In this document: in pieces, positions 36,490 through 45,488 of the stretch | How the letters are laid out: every line of letters starts with the position of its first letter | How positions within the stretch are numbered: position 1 is the stretch's first letter | DNA from: Nocardioides sp. | GTDB lineage: Bacteria > Actinomycetota > Actinomycetes > Propionibacteriales > Nocardioidaceae | Assembly: GCA_037045645.1 (NCBI GenBank) | Contig: JBAOIH010000004.1 | Location: 186,001 to 250,000 of the forward strand | Length of the DNA: 64,000 nucleotides | Direction of reading: 5' to 3' | The notes under the pieces: generated by a model | What the model was told of the DNA's origin: nothing | What the model saw: the letters and a program-made list of their open reading frames with translations, nothing else | Databases searched by the model: none | Translations under genes and position numbers: made by a program

Positions 36490-37107
36490 GTGGGGTTCAC
36501 CAGGGCTGAGTTGGAGTCGTACCGCGGCGCAGAGGTGCCGGATCTGCTGCCCGAGCAAACCGAGGTCGAGGCCGGGGTCCTACCGGCCACCAGGTTGCTC
36601 TTTGTCGGGATCAACCCGGGCCTGTGGACTGCGGCGACCCAGACCCACTTCGCCCATCCGGGCAACCGCTTCTATCCGGCCCTGCTACGCGCGGGCATCA
36701 TCGACCATGGGATCGACCCGGCTGTGGGGATGACCCTGGACGATCGTCGGATGTTGCTCGCTCGGGGAATCGGCATCACCAATGTCGTACGACGTGCCAC
36801 CGCGCGCGCCGACGAGCTCAGCCGCGACGAGCTGCGTGCCGGGGGTCGAGCGCTGCACGAACTGGTCCTCCAGCGCCAACCGCGAGTGGTCGCCATCGCG
36901 GGGATCACCGCGTACCGCAGCGCCTTCGACCACCCCAAGGCGCAGGTCGGCGAGCAGGCGGAGTCGTGGGGGAACAGCCGGGTCTTCGTGGTGCCTAATC
37001 CCAGCGGACTCAACGCCCACGAGACCATCGATTCGCTGGCGGCGGCGTACGCCGGGCCAGCACGCGTGGCAGGCATGATTGGGCCGTCCGACGCGGTGGC
37101 ACAGTAA
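36490..37107 (+). CDS. mug: Mismatch-specific uracil/thymine DNA glycosylase
   Basis: 205 residues. The Mug/TDG fold is shown by LLFVGINPGLWTAATQTHFAHPG (active-site GINPG, then the FAHPGNRF motif), LLARGIGITNVV and VVPNPSGLNAHETI (the helix-reading loop). It removes uracil or thymine from G:U and G:T mismatches in base-excision repair. The GTG at 36490 follows GATGGGGGC. The start lies immediately after the four-copy repeat, which may regulate it. Confidence 0.88.
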   Translation: MGFTRAELESYRGAEVPDLLPEQTEVEAGVLPATRLLFVGINPGLWTAATQTHFAHPGNRFYPALLRAGIIDHGIDPAVGMTLDDRRMLLARGIGITNVVRRATARADELSRDELRAGGRALHELVLQRQPRVVAIAGITAYRSAFDHPKAQVGEQAESWGNSRVFVVPNPSGLNAHETIDSLAAAYAGPARVAGMIGPSDAVAQ

Positions 37108-37111
37108 GCCT

Positions 37112-38374
37112 GTGGACGAGACCGAAATCCTCAAGCATCAGCAGAGGCGGCTGAAGTATTACGCCGAACCGGTCATCGACGTATCCGTCCCTGATCCCGC
37201 GGGCTCTCTGACCTCGGTCGAGGCCAAGGACACCCGCAAGCCGGTGCTGGTCGTGCTCGTGTGCTTTCTCGGACTTGTCTACTTCGGCAACATGATCGAC
37301 GTCTCCGAGCGCACGGGGCACGACCTGCTGGCGCAGATCTGTTACGTCGCCATGGCCGGCTGCGTCGTGGCTGTCCCTCTGCTGATCTGGTACGCGCGCA
37401 AGCGCAGCGGGCACGTGGATCTCGATGGACCACTGGCGCGGCCGTGGCTGGACCTGCGCGAGGGCCTGCGGCTGGGTTCGGTAGAGCCCGCCAACCCGGC
37501 GTGGGGGGAGGCGATCACCCGGGCGTCGCGGATGCAGACGCTGATGCGCCTGGCCAGTGGGACGGGCAAGGTCTTTCCGCACTCCATGCGAGACGAGGTG
37601 CAGGAGATCGGCTCTCGCGTGTGGGCGATCAGCGAGGTGTGGCGCCGCGAGCAGGCAGCGCTTGCGTACCAGCGTGCCGTCTCCCCGCTCGACCGACTGC
37701 CACCGAGGATCGGACCGTCGGCGCTGGATGCCTCCCATGCCAGCGATGCGGCTGCTGATGCGGCCACCCGCGCGTTGGGGATGGGCGAGTACGACCTCGA
37801 CTTCGAGGCGTACGCCAGGAGGCGGGCCGCCATGTATGCCCGCAAGTCTGGAACGGACACCCTGGTGCCCGACCCGAGGGAGGCACTCGCGGTCGACCTT
37901 GGGCAGGGGCCACCGGAGATCTACACCAAGATGGGTTGTGCCACCTTCCTGGTCAGTGGCACGGCGGCCTGCGCCCTGCTTGTCCTGGAGGAGCCGGTGT
38001 GGTCATTCGCGGCTGCCGTTCCCGCGCTCGTGTCGATCGCCACGACGATGCTGTTGCCCGACGCCGGACCCCAGTTGCAGCCTGTCCTGATGGCGCCCGG
38101 TCCGGCGATGGCCTGGGCGGACTATCTGGATTCGGTGGCGTACGCCGACTCGGGTGCGGCAGCCGTGACCACGGTCGAGGCGATCCGCGGCGGCGAGCAA
38201 CGCGTCCGCGCGATCCTGCTCGAACTCACCGAGGGGACGGCGTCACAGGTGGAGCGGGAGCCGATGGAGCGCGAGCTCTACCGCTTGTGCAGCCAGGCCT
38301 GGACCCTGGTCGGGCAAGAGCGGGCCGAGTCGCGGTTGCTCAACGAGCCACCGCGGGACGGACTCACCCCGTAG
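37112..38374 (+). CDS. Membrane protein of unknown function, paralogue A
   Basis: 420 residues. Two transmembrane helices near residues 45-100 (VLVVLVCFLGLVYFGNMI and YVAMAGCVVAVPLLIW) are followed by a helical soluble part and a second hydrophobic pair (ATFLVSGTAACALLVLE, FAAAVPALVSIATTM). The end, ERELYRLCSQAWTLVGQER, is shared with the gene at 40639, which also has an N-terminal helix pair followed by a PW.D segment. The two are therefore paralogues. I do not recognise the family and see no catalytic motif. Confidence 0.6.
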   Translation: MDETEILKHQQRRLKYYAEPVIDVSVPDPAGSLTSVEAKDTRKPVLVVLVCFLGLVYFGNMIDVSERTGHDLLAQICYVAMAGCVVAVPLLIWYARKRSGHVDLDGPLARPWLDLREGLRLGSVEPANPAWGEAITRASRMQTLMRLASGTGKVFPHSMRDEVQEIGSRVWAISEVWRREQAALAYQRAVSPLDRLPPRIGPSALDASHASDAAADAATRALGMGEYDLDFEAYARRRAAMYARKSGTDTLVPDPREALAVDLGQGPPEIYTKMGCATFLVSGTAACALLVLEEPVWSFAAAVPALVSIATTMLLPDAGPQLQPVLMAPGPAMAWADYLDSVAYADSGAAAVTTVEAIRGGEQRVRAILLELTEGTASQVEREPMERELYRLCSQAWTLVGQERAESRLLNEPPRDGLTP

Positions 38375-38383
38375 GTTGTCGCC

Positions 38384-39433
38384 ATGTCGTTCGAAGAGTC
38401 CGCGAGCAGGCTGGTGGTCAGCGCGCTCGGCAAGGCACCCGTACGCCTGCAGCGCCTGATCGGCGGTGCTCCCACTGATCGTCAGGGCAGGGCGCTGCAC
38501 CCCGAGGTCGCAGCGGCGTTACGGCTGCTCAACGCCATGCCTGACAGCGACTTCTCCGATCTGCCGGTGGACGAGTCTCGCCGCACCATCGACGCCGAGG
38601 CCGCACTCTTCGGTGGACCGCCGCTGCCGCTGGCGGAGGTCCGCGACCTCGAGATCCCCACGTCGTACGGCTCCCTCCCCGCTCGCCGCTATCGTGCAGA
38701 GCACCGTGACGCCGACCGCCTGCTCGTCTACTTCCACGGCGGCGGCTGGGTCCTGGGCAGTCTGGACAGCGCGGATTCTGCCTGTCGCTTCCTGGCCAAA
38801 CACTCCGGGGTCAGCGTGCTGTCGATCGACTATCGACTCGCGCCCGAGCACCCGTTTCCCGCCGCGACGCAGGACGCCCGGACCGCCTTCGACTACGCCG
38901 TCGCGAAGGCCGGGGAGTGGGGGCACCGCGCGGACCGGATCGCCGTCGGTGGCGACAGCGCCGGGGGCAACCTGGCGGCCGTGTTGTGCCAAGACCTGCG
39001 TACGGCAGCCGTACGACCGGCGTTCCAGTTGTTGTTCTTCCCCGTCACGGATCTGTCGCGACAGTCCGCTTCGTACGACGAGTTCGCCGAGGGCTTCTTC
39101 CTCACCCGCAAGCAGATGGAGTGGTATTCCGCGCACTACCTGGGCGGCGCCGACCCCCGCGACCCCCGCGTCTCGCCCCTCCTCGCCGACGACCTGTCCG
39201 GATTGCCGACCGCCTACGTCGCCGTGGCGGGATTCGATCCGCTGCGCGACGAGGGGGAGGCGTACGCCCGGCGTCTCGATGCTGCCGGAGTGCACACCAC
39301 CTTGCGCCGCCATGACGGCCTGATCCACGCCTTCGTGAACGCCACCGGGGTGGGCTACACCGGTCGCGAGGCGATGTTGGAGGCATGCGGTGCCCTGCGC
39401 GTGGGCGTCGGTGCGGGATTGGGTGTCGGCTAG
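38384..39433 (+). CDS. Alpha/beta-hydrolase esterase/lipase (hormone-sensitive-lipase family)
   Basis: 349 residues. It carries the HSL-family oxyanion motif VYFHGGGWVLGS, the nucleophile elbow GGDSAGGNLAAVL (catalytic Ser), PTAYVAVAGFDPLRDEG (Asp region) and HDGLIHAFVNATG (His). It would hydrolyse short-chain carboxyl esters. ATG 38384 follows the previous stop by nine bases, so it may share a transcript with paralogue A. Confidence 0.92.
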   Translation: MSFEESASRLVVSALGKAPVRLQRLIGGAPTDRQGRALHPEVAAALRLLNAMPDSDFSDLPVDESRRTIDAEAALFGGPPLPLAEVRDLEIPTSYGSLPARRYRAEHRDADRLLVYFHGGGWVLGSLDSADSACRFLAKHSGVSVLSIDYRLAPEHPFPAATQDARTAFDYAVAKAGEWGHRADRIAVGGDSAGGNLAAVLCQDLRTAAVRPAFQLLFFPVTDLSRQSASYDEFAEGFFLTRKQMEWYSAHYLGGADPRDPRVSPLLADDLSGLPTAYVAVAGFDPLRDEGEAYARRLDAAGVHTTLRRHDGLIHAFVNATGVGYTGREAMLEACGALRVGVGAGLGVG

Positions 39434-39456
39434 GGCGGGCGTGTCAGGCTCGGTCC

Positions 39457-39876
39457 ATGTCGATCACGTCTTGGGCCACGCAGTATGTCGTCGCAGCGAT
39501 CGCATTCTGTGTGATCGACTTCTTGTGGCTCACCACGTTCGCCAAGCCGCTCTATGACAAGCACCTGGGGCATCTGCTGGCCGAGCGTCCCAACGTCGCG
39601 GCTGCCGTGGTGTTCTATGCGATCTTCTTGGCAGGGTTGGTCTACTTCGTGATCCACCCGGCCGTCGACGCCGGCTCGTGGCAGCGGGCGTTGCTCGTCG
39701 GCGCCTTCTTCGGCCTGGTCACGTATGCGACCTGGGACCTCACGAACCTGTCGGTGCTCAAGGACTTCCCGGTCGCCATCGTGCCGATCGACCTGGCTTG
39801 GGGAGCCTTCCTGGCGGCCTCGGTCAGCACGGTGACGTACGCCGTGGTGCAGGTGCTGCCCGACTGGGCCAGATGA
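39457..39876 (+). CDS. DUF2177 family membrane protein
   Basis: 139 residues with four predicted membrane helices: YVVAAIAFCVIDFLWLTTFA, AAVVFYAIFLAGLVYFVI, ALLVGAFFGLVTYATWDLTN and IDLAWGAFLAASVSTVTYAV. The conserved TYATWDLTNLSVLKDFP loop is the signature of DUF2177. Function unknown. Confidence 0.88.
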   Translation: MSITSWATQYVVAAIAFCVIDFLWLTTFAKPLYDKHLGHLLAERPNVAAAVVFYAIFLAGLVYFVIHPAVDAGSWQRALLVGAFFGLVTYATWDLTNLSVLKDFPVAIVPIDLAWGAFLAASVSTVTYAVVQVLPDWAR

Positions 39877-39910
39877 GGATGTCGTCGCGCACCCCCTAGG
39901 CTCACCTCCC

Positions 39911-40642
39911 GTGTCCGACGAACGCCCGGTGACTCCGGCCCGCCCCCACCTCAAGCTCACCGACGACGGGCGTCGGATGCGCGAGGTGCTCTCGTACTCG
40001 CGGCGCGGCAGTCGGTTCACCCCCAAGCAGCAGCAGGCCTGGGAGGCGTACGCCGAGCGCTGGGTCATCCCCGACGAAGCGGTGGATGCTCAAGACTTCG
40101 ACCTGGCGCACTGGTTCGGGCGGAGCGCTCCGTTGATCGTCGAGATCGGCCCCGGGGTAGGTGAGGCGACGGGCGTGCTCGCCGCCCAGCGGCCGGACCT
40201 CAATGTGCTCGCGCTTGAGGTGTGGCGCCCCGGTGTGGCGGCCGGGCTTGCCGAGGCGGCCAACGCGGGTGCGGAGAACGTACGCTTCTGCTCCGTCGAC
40301 GCGGCCTGGTTCTTGGAGCACCTGATCGCCCGCGAGGGACTCGCAGAGCTCTGGACGTTCTTCCCCGACCCGTGGCCGAAGACCCGCCATCACAAGCGTC
40401 GTCTCGTGGACGCGGAGTTTGCGCGCCTCGTGGCGGGTCGGCTCGCGCCGGGAGGGCTGTGGCGGTTGGCCACGGACTGGGCTGACTACGCCGAGCAGAT
40501 GCAGGCCGTCCTCGACGCCGAGCCGATGTTGGACGGCGGCCGGGTTGCGCGCTGGGCTGACCGCCCGGTGACGAAGTTCGAGCGCAAGGGGATCGCGGTC
40601 GATCGCGAGATCGTCGACTTGTGTTATCGACGGGCGAAATGA
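39911..40642 (+). CDS. trmB: tRNA (guanine-N7-)-methyltransferase
   Basis: 243 residues, GTG start. SAM-binding motif LIVEIGPGVGEATGVLA, ALEVWRPGV, the family signature FFPDPWPKTRHHKRRLV, and the C-terminal PVTKFERKGIAVDREI. It makes 7-methylguanosine at position 46 of tRNAs. Its stop overlaps the start of the next gene (ATGA), linking it to paralogue B. Confidence 0.95.
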   Translation: MSDERPVTPARPHLKLTDDGRRMREVLSYSRRGSRFTPKQQQAWEAYAERWVIPDEAVDAQDFDLAHWFGRSAPLIVEIGPGVGEATGVLAAQRPDLNVLALEVWRPGVAAGLAEAANAGAENVRFCSVDAAWFLEHLIAREGLAELWTFFPDPWPKTRHHKRRLVDAEFARLVAGRLAPGGLWRLATDWADYAEQMQAVLDAEPMLDGGRVARWADRPVTKFERKGIAVDREIVDLCYRRAK

Positions 40643-41792
40643 TCGCCGACCTCGGCGGGCTCGCCGCCCAACGTCGGGAGTGGTACGCCGAGCCCACTCG
40701 CGGCTCGTTGACTATGCCGAGTCCAGAACTCCCGTTGCCCTCCCAGGCGGCCAGTTATCGCGACCGGATGGCGACCAAGAACAGTGACGGGGTCGCCGTC
40801 GGGTGCATGGGGCTGATCGTCACCGCGCTCTATGGCGCGGTGTTCGCCTACCGGGCCTGGGCTCGCGACGAAGTGCAGACGGCGCTGGTCATCGCGGGCG
40901 TCGCTTTGCTCAGCGCGGTCGGTGTCGTGGTGATCGTGCGCCGGATGGCCTCACGCCTGCCGGACCGGGACCTTCCCACGAGATCGCGCAACCGTGGCAG
41001 GACTTCATCGCTGCCGCCGAACCCGATCCCGCCGAACCCTTCGACACCTCCTGGGCCACCTTCACCGCCCGTGAGCGTGAGGTGCGCACCGCTGCGACCG
41101 GTCTGTGGCGCGAGCACGGCGACGCGCAGGATCGCGAGCGCTGGCGTGAGGTGCTCTGGTCGGCGGGCAGCGAGGCGTACGCCCTGCGCGAGGCGGCGCG
41201 GCGTACGACGCGGCTGCTGGCCAAGGAGACCGGCGTCTCCCACGCCGTACGCTCGGTGATCGACGCGCTTCCCCCGCTCACCGCGACTCTGCCCGAGGCG
41301 GCAGCACAGACCCTCGACACAGCGCTCGAGGCCTCGCAGGTCGTCACGACCTCCCTCCCGCACGGGCTGGCCTGGCCCGACTTCCACAGGTTGGCCGCGA
41401 GTCGCGAGCGCGACTACGCGCACAGCGCCTGGGCGCCACCGGACGAGACCGAACGCGTCAGCAATCCGCGACAGACCGGGTGGTGGGACGCAGACGCCCC
41501 GCGCCGCGAGCGGCTCTCGCGGGTCAACGACCTCGGCACCACCGGGTCGGAGGCGCGCGTACGCGCCTGCGCGGTGCTGCTGCTCGACGGCTCGGACGCG
41601 ACCCTCGACAAGCCCCTGGGGGATCAGGATCGGGTGGTCGTACGCCGTGAGTTGGAACGGCTGTGTGCCCAGGCTTGGGCGCTGCGCGAGGTCGAGCAGC
41701 GTACGGACGACAGCCTCGACCTGATCGCCGAGCAGATCGGCCCTGACGACGGCGGACCGGTCAGGCCCGCAGAGCCGCCAGCGCCTCGGTGA
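40639..41792 (+). CDS. Membrane protein of unknown function, paralogue B (one frame slip)
   Basis: The first frame gives two membrane helices (VGCMGLIVTALYGAVFAYRAW and ALVIAGVALLSAVGVVVIV) up to RLPDRD. Near 40980 the frame changes by +2 or -1, after which a helical soluble part continues from HEIAQPWQDFIAAAEPDP to the end. The C-terminal RRELERLCAQAWALREVEQ matches paralogue A. The start overlaps the trmB stop. The whole is about 380 residues when repaired. Function unknown. Confidence 0.55.
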
Positions 41793-43174
41793 ACACCGCG
41801 GTGTGATGGTCCACGTCCGCCTCGCTGTGTGACGGTGCGAAGAGCGCCATGTTGTGGAAGGGCGCCAACAGGATCCCGCGATTGAGTGACCACAGGTGCA
41901 TGAAGCCGTCGAGTTCCTCGTCGATCGCGGCGGCCGCTTCGGCGCCCGTACGGGGCGGGGGACAGAACCAGTACTCCGCGCGACAGCCGAGGCGCTGCAC
42001 GTGCCACGGCAGGTCGTACGCCTCGATCGCCCCGGCGACGCCGGCCGTGAACCGCTCGGCCAGGGGGATCGCGACGTCGAAGTCCTCCTGCGCGCAAGGC
42101 AGTTGGTCAGACGTCGCCCGGGTCGCGGCCAGTGCCAGCGCGTGACCCGGTCAGCGTGCCGCCGACCCCGGCGACGTCGATCTCGTGGCCGAGCATCGGC
42201 TCGTCGAGCACGGTCGGCGATCTCTGGCGGTCATGCCGTACGCCGCCACGGGGATCCCGCCGCCGATCGGCTTGCCGATCACCACGACAGGTCGGGCTCG
42301 AGGCCCCAGTACGCCGTGGCGCCGCCCGGCCCGGCACAGAGGGTGTGCGTCTCGTCGTTGACCAGACAGCACGCCATGGCGACGGGTGATCTCGCGAACG
42401 GCGTCGAGGTAGCCCGTCGTCGGGCAACACGATGCCGATGTTGGTCAGCGCCGGCTCCATCAGCAGGCAGGCGACATCGCCGTGCGCCAGTGCGGCGGTC
42501 GAGCGCGTCGAGGTCGTTGAAGGGTACGACCGCGCGTGGTCAGCGTCGACCGGCGCCTGCGGGCCGAGCGCTCCCGGACGCGGAATCACCGCACCGGTCG
42601 CTCGTACAGCACGGCCAGCGTCTCGTCGACCGTGCCGTGATAGCACCAGTCCATCACCGCGATCTTCGGGCGGCCCGGTGAGGTAGCGAGCAGAAGCGCA
42701 GTACGAACCGGTTGGCATCGGTCGCCGTCATCGCGAACTGCCAGCGGCGGTAGCGCCGAACCGGCGCGCGAGTTCCTCGCCCACCCACGCCGGCGTCGGA
42801 CGAGGGCAGCATCGTGGTGATGCCGCGCTCGGCCCGCTCGTCGATGGCCTCGCGAACGCTGCGGCAGCGCGTGGCCGGTCATCGCACCGGTGTCGCCCAG
42901 GCACAGGTCGACGTACTCGATGCCGTCGACGTCGGTGAAACGCGCTCCCGACCGCCTGGTCGACGAAGAGCGGGAACGAGCCCGGCCAGCGGGTCATCCA
43001 CGGCATCGGCACGCCGGCCAACAGTGAGCCCCGGGCCTCTTCGGCCAACTCGGCAGAGCGTGGGTGGGTGTCGATGAAGCGTTGCTCCTCGGCCGCGCGG
43101 AGGTCGGCCAGGCGCTGACGGTCGATGAAGGGGCGGTCGATGAAGGGGCGGTCGATGACGGGACGGTCGGACAT
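41761..43174 (-). CDS. Class III (PLP) aminotransferase, broken by many extra bases
   Basis: The intact N-terminus begins MSDRPVIDRPFIDRPFIDR, a repeat also visible in the DNA, and runs to SFPLFVDQA. Beyond about 42950 the protein is read only by switching frames: FTDVDGIEYVDLCLGDTGAM, VGEELARRFG, MTATDANRF, VMDWCYHGTVDETLAVL, LLMEPALTNIGIVLPDDG and VVIGKPIGGGIPVAAYGM (PLP lysine). It is continuous again in the last 79 residues. This is the aspartate-aminotransferase-family/glutamate-semialdehyde-aminomutase group. More than 15 single-base insertions are needed, far more than normal gene decay gives while leaving conserved motifs intact. Confidence 0.75.
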
Positions 43175-43206
43175 GGCCGCAACCTAGCGAGGAACCGTCC
43201 CCCTGG

Positions 43207-43269
43207 CGAGGGGTCACCAAATCCCGCCGAGGGGTCACGAAATCCCGCCGAGGGGTCACCAAACCGGGC
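43207..43269. repeat. Three tandem 21-bp repeats in a divergent promoter region
   Basis: Three consecutive units based on CGAGGGGTCACCAAATCCC lie between the leftward aminotransferase (start 43174) and the rightward MFS gene (start 43290). Units one and two differ at a single base. The spacing, two helical turns, suits cooperative binding of a regulator. Confidence 0.75.
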
Positions 43270-43289
43270 CACGGCCCTACGATGCGGCG

Positions 43290-44615
43290 GTGAGTACGAC
43301 CGAGCAGCGCCAGGCTGACCAGCCGGCCCGGCAACGCCGCGGTCTGCACCGCGCCTGGTGGGTCGCCCTGATCACGATGTTGGCACTGATCGGCGCTGCC
43401 GGTTTCCGATCGAGCACCGGAGCCCTGCTCGTACCTCTCGAAGAGGAATTCGGCTGGTCGCGCGCGACCACCTCAGGCGCAGTCAGCCTCAACCTGATCG
43501 TCTATGGCCTGACCGCCCCGTTCGCTGCCGCGCTGATGGAGCGCTTCGGCATCAAGCGGGTCGTGGCCGCCTCCTTGACGCTGGTGTCGATCGGCTCCGG
43601 TCTTACCTTGGTGATGACCTCGCCGTGGCAACTGTGGCTGCTGTGGGGTTTCGCGGTCGGCATCGGCACCGGCGCGCTGGCGCTGGTCTTCGGCGCGATC
43701 GTGGCCAACCGCTGGTTCGTGGAGCGCCGCGGCGTCGTGATCGGCGTCTTCTCGGCCGCGAGTTCGACCGGGCAACTGGTCTTCCTGCCTGCCATCGCCC
43801 ACCTCGCCGACGGCCCAGGTTGGCGCTGGGCGGCAGGGCTGGTCGCCGGTTTCGCCCTGCTCCTCGTGCCACTCGTGCTGTGGCTGCTGACCGATACGCC
43901 CAAAGCTGCCGGCACCACGCCGTACGGCGCCCCAGCGGGGTACGTCGAACCGCCACCGCCGAGTCACGGCGGGGTCTCCGCCGCCACGATCGCGATCCGG
44001 ACGCTCAGGGAGAGTTCGAGTTCGAGGACCTTCTGGATCCTCTTCTTCACCTTCTGGATCTGCGGCTGGTCCACCAACGGCCTGATCGGCACCCACTTCA
44101 TCCCGGCCGCGCATGACCACGGGATGCCGGAGACGACCAGCGCCGGACTGCTGGCGCTGATCGGCATCTTCGACATCATCGGCACCGTCGCCTCGGGCTG
44201 GCTCACCGACCGCGTGGACAGCCGCTACCTGCTGTTCTTCTACTACTTCTTCCGCGGCCTCTCGCTGCTCGTGGTGCCGTGGCTGCTCGGCCCGAGCGTG
44301 CAACCGAGTCTGTTCGTCTTCGTGCTCTTCTACGGTCTCGACTGGGTCGCGACAGTGCCGCCGACCGTCGCGTTGTGTCGCCAACACTTCGGCATCGACA
44401 AGGCAGGGGTCGTCTTCGGTTGGGTCTTTGCCGCACACATGGTGGGCGCGGGGGTCGCCGCGAGTTATGCCGGACTGATCCGCAGCGGCACCGGCGACTA
44501 CTTCTTCGCCTGGATGACCGCGGGCGCACTGTGCGTCGGAGCAGCGGTGGCCTGCCTGCTGATCCCGCGGCTCAACGAGACGTCAGCCGCTGGCGCAGCT
44601 GCGACTCGCGCGTGA
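43290..44615 (+). CDS. MFS transporter, oxalate/monocarboxylate-like group
   Basis: 441 residues, GTG start, 12 hydrophobic segments. The N-terminus has GFRSSTGALLVPLEEEFGWSRA, typical of OFA/monocarboxylate-type MFS proteins, then RWFVERRGVVIGVFSAASSTG and GWLTDRVDSRYLLFFYYF. It probably carries a small organic acid. It is divergent from the aminotransferase across the 21-bp repeats, so the two may be regulated together. It overlaps the convergent RDD gene by 44 bp. Confidence 0.88.
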   Translation: MSTTEQRQADQPARQRRGLHRAWWVALITMLALIGAAGFRSSTGALLVPLEEEFGWSRATTSGAVSLNLIVYGLTAPFAAALMERFGIKRVVAASLTLVSIGSGLTLVMTSPWQLWLLWGFAVGIGTGALALVFGAIVANRWFVERRGVVIGVFSAASSTGQLVFLPAIAHLADGPGWRWAAGLVAGFALLLVPLVLWLLTDTPKAAGTTPYGAPAGYVEPPPPSHGGVSAATIAIRTLRESSSSRTFWILFFTFWICGWSTNGLIGTHFIPAAHDHGMPETTSAGLLALIGIFDIIGTVASGWLTDRVDSRYLLFFYYFFRGLSLLVVPWLLGPSVQPSLFVFVLFYGLDWVATVPPTVALCRQHFGIDKAGVVFGWVFAAHMVGAGVAASYAGLIRSGTGDYFFAWMTAGALCVGAAVACLLIPRLNETSAAGAAATRA

Positions 44616-45405
44616 GCCGGGCCAGGTCGCGTTCGCGCCGAGAGGCGATCACTGCCGCGAGGTACGCCTCGGCGGGGGTGTAGGGGGGCGGCTTGGGGGC
44701 GACGTACGGGTCGGTCTGCTGCGCCAGCCGGGTCGCCAACGATTCACGCATCCCCGGCTCCATCTCGGGAGCCCGCTGCAGGAATGAACGGATCGCCAGC
44801 GCCAGTCCCACCGGCAGCGCGGCCATGTCGGCGCTGGCCGCCCACTGGGCCAGGGGCGGCGGCATCACCGGCGGTGCGGGCAGTGACAGCCGCACCCGCT
44901 CTCGTACGACGTAGGTGCCGGCCGCGAAATCTCCCAGCCGCTTCCCTCGCGAACTCAGCAAGGCCGAGAAGAACGCCGGGGCACCGGTGAAGACATAGAT
45001 CTCCACGAACCCGATCAGGGCACGCACGAACGCATGCTGGGCAGAGATCGGACCCGCGTCGTCGCGCACCGTACGCAGCCCCATCGCGAGCTTGCCCAGC
45101 GACCGACCGCGGGTCAGCGTCTCCATCGCCGTCGGATAGACCAAGAAGATCGTGATCATGCACAAGATCATCGAGGCCCTGAGCAGCGCGTTGCCCAGGT
45201 GCACGGTGACAGACAACGTCAGCAGCATCAGCAACGTCACCAAGACGACCGTGACCAGCACGTCGATCAGTCCCGAGACCATCCGAGCGCCGAGGCTGGC
45301 CGGCGGCAGGTCGAGCGCGACCGCCTCACCCGTGACCAGGTCGTCGGCGGTCAAGGTGGCGAACTCGGGGCGTCCCGCTGCGTACGCCGGCTTTGAGGTG
45401 GACAT
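44572..45405 (-). CDS. RDD-family membrane protein
   Basis: 277 residues. An RDD domain lies at about residues 35-175 (LGARMVSGLIDVLVTVVLVT, RGRSLGKLAMGLRTV, RGKRLGDFAAGTYVVRER) with several membrane helices, then a basic helical tail. It is divergent from the SpoIIM gene and next to MoxR/DUF58. This grouping is common in actinobacteria and is thought to concern envelope or stress functions. The transported substrate, if any, is unknown. Confidence 0.88.
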   Translation of the reverse strand: MSTSKPAYAAGRPEFATLTADDLVTGEAVALDLPPASLGARMVSGLIDVLVTVVLVTLLMLLTLSVTVHLGNALLRASMILCMITIFLVYPTAMETLTRGRSLGKLAMGLRTVRDDAGPISAQHAFVRALIGFVEIYVFTGAPAFFSALLSSRGKRLGDFAAGTYVVRERVRLSLPAPPVMPPPLAQWAASADMAALPVGLALAIRSFLQRAPEMEPGMRESLATRLAQQTDPYVAPKPPPYTPAEAYLAAVIASRRERDLARLTRESQLRQRLTSR

Positions 45406-45488
45406 TGCCCCCGAGCATAGGACCCCAAGGCATCGGGCCCGGAAGCTTAGGACCGGACCGCGAACCAATCGCCGCATAAGGTGTCCGC

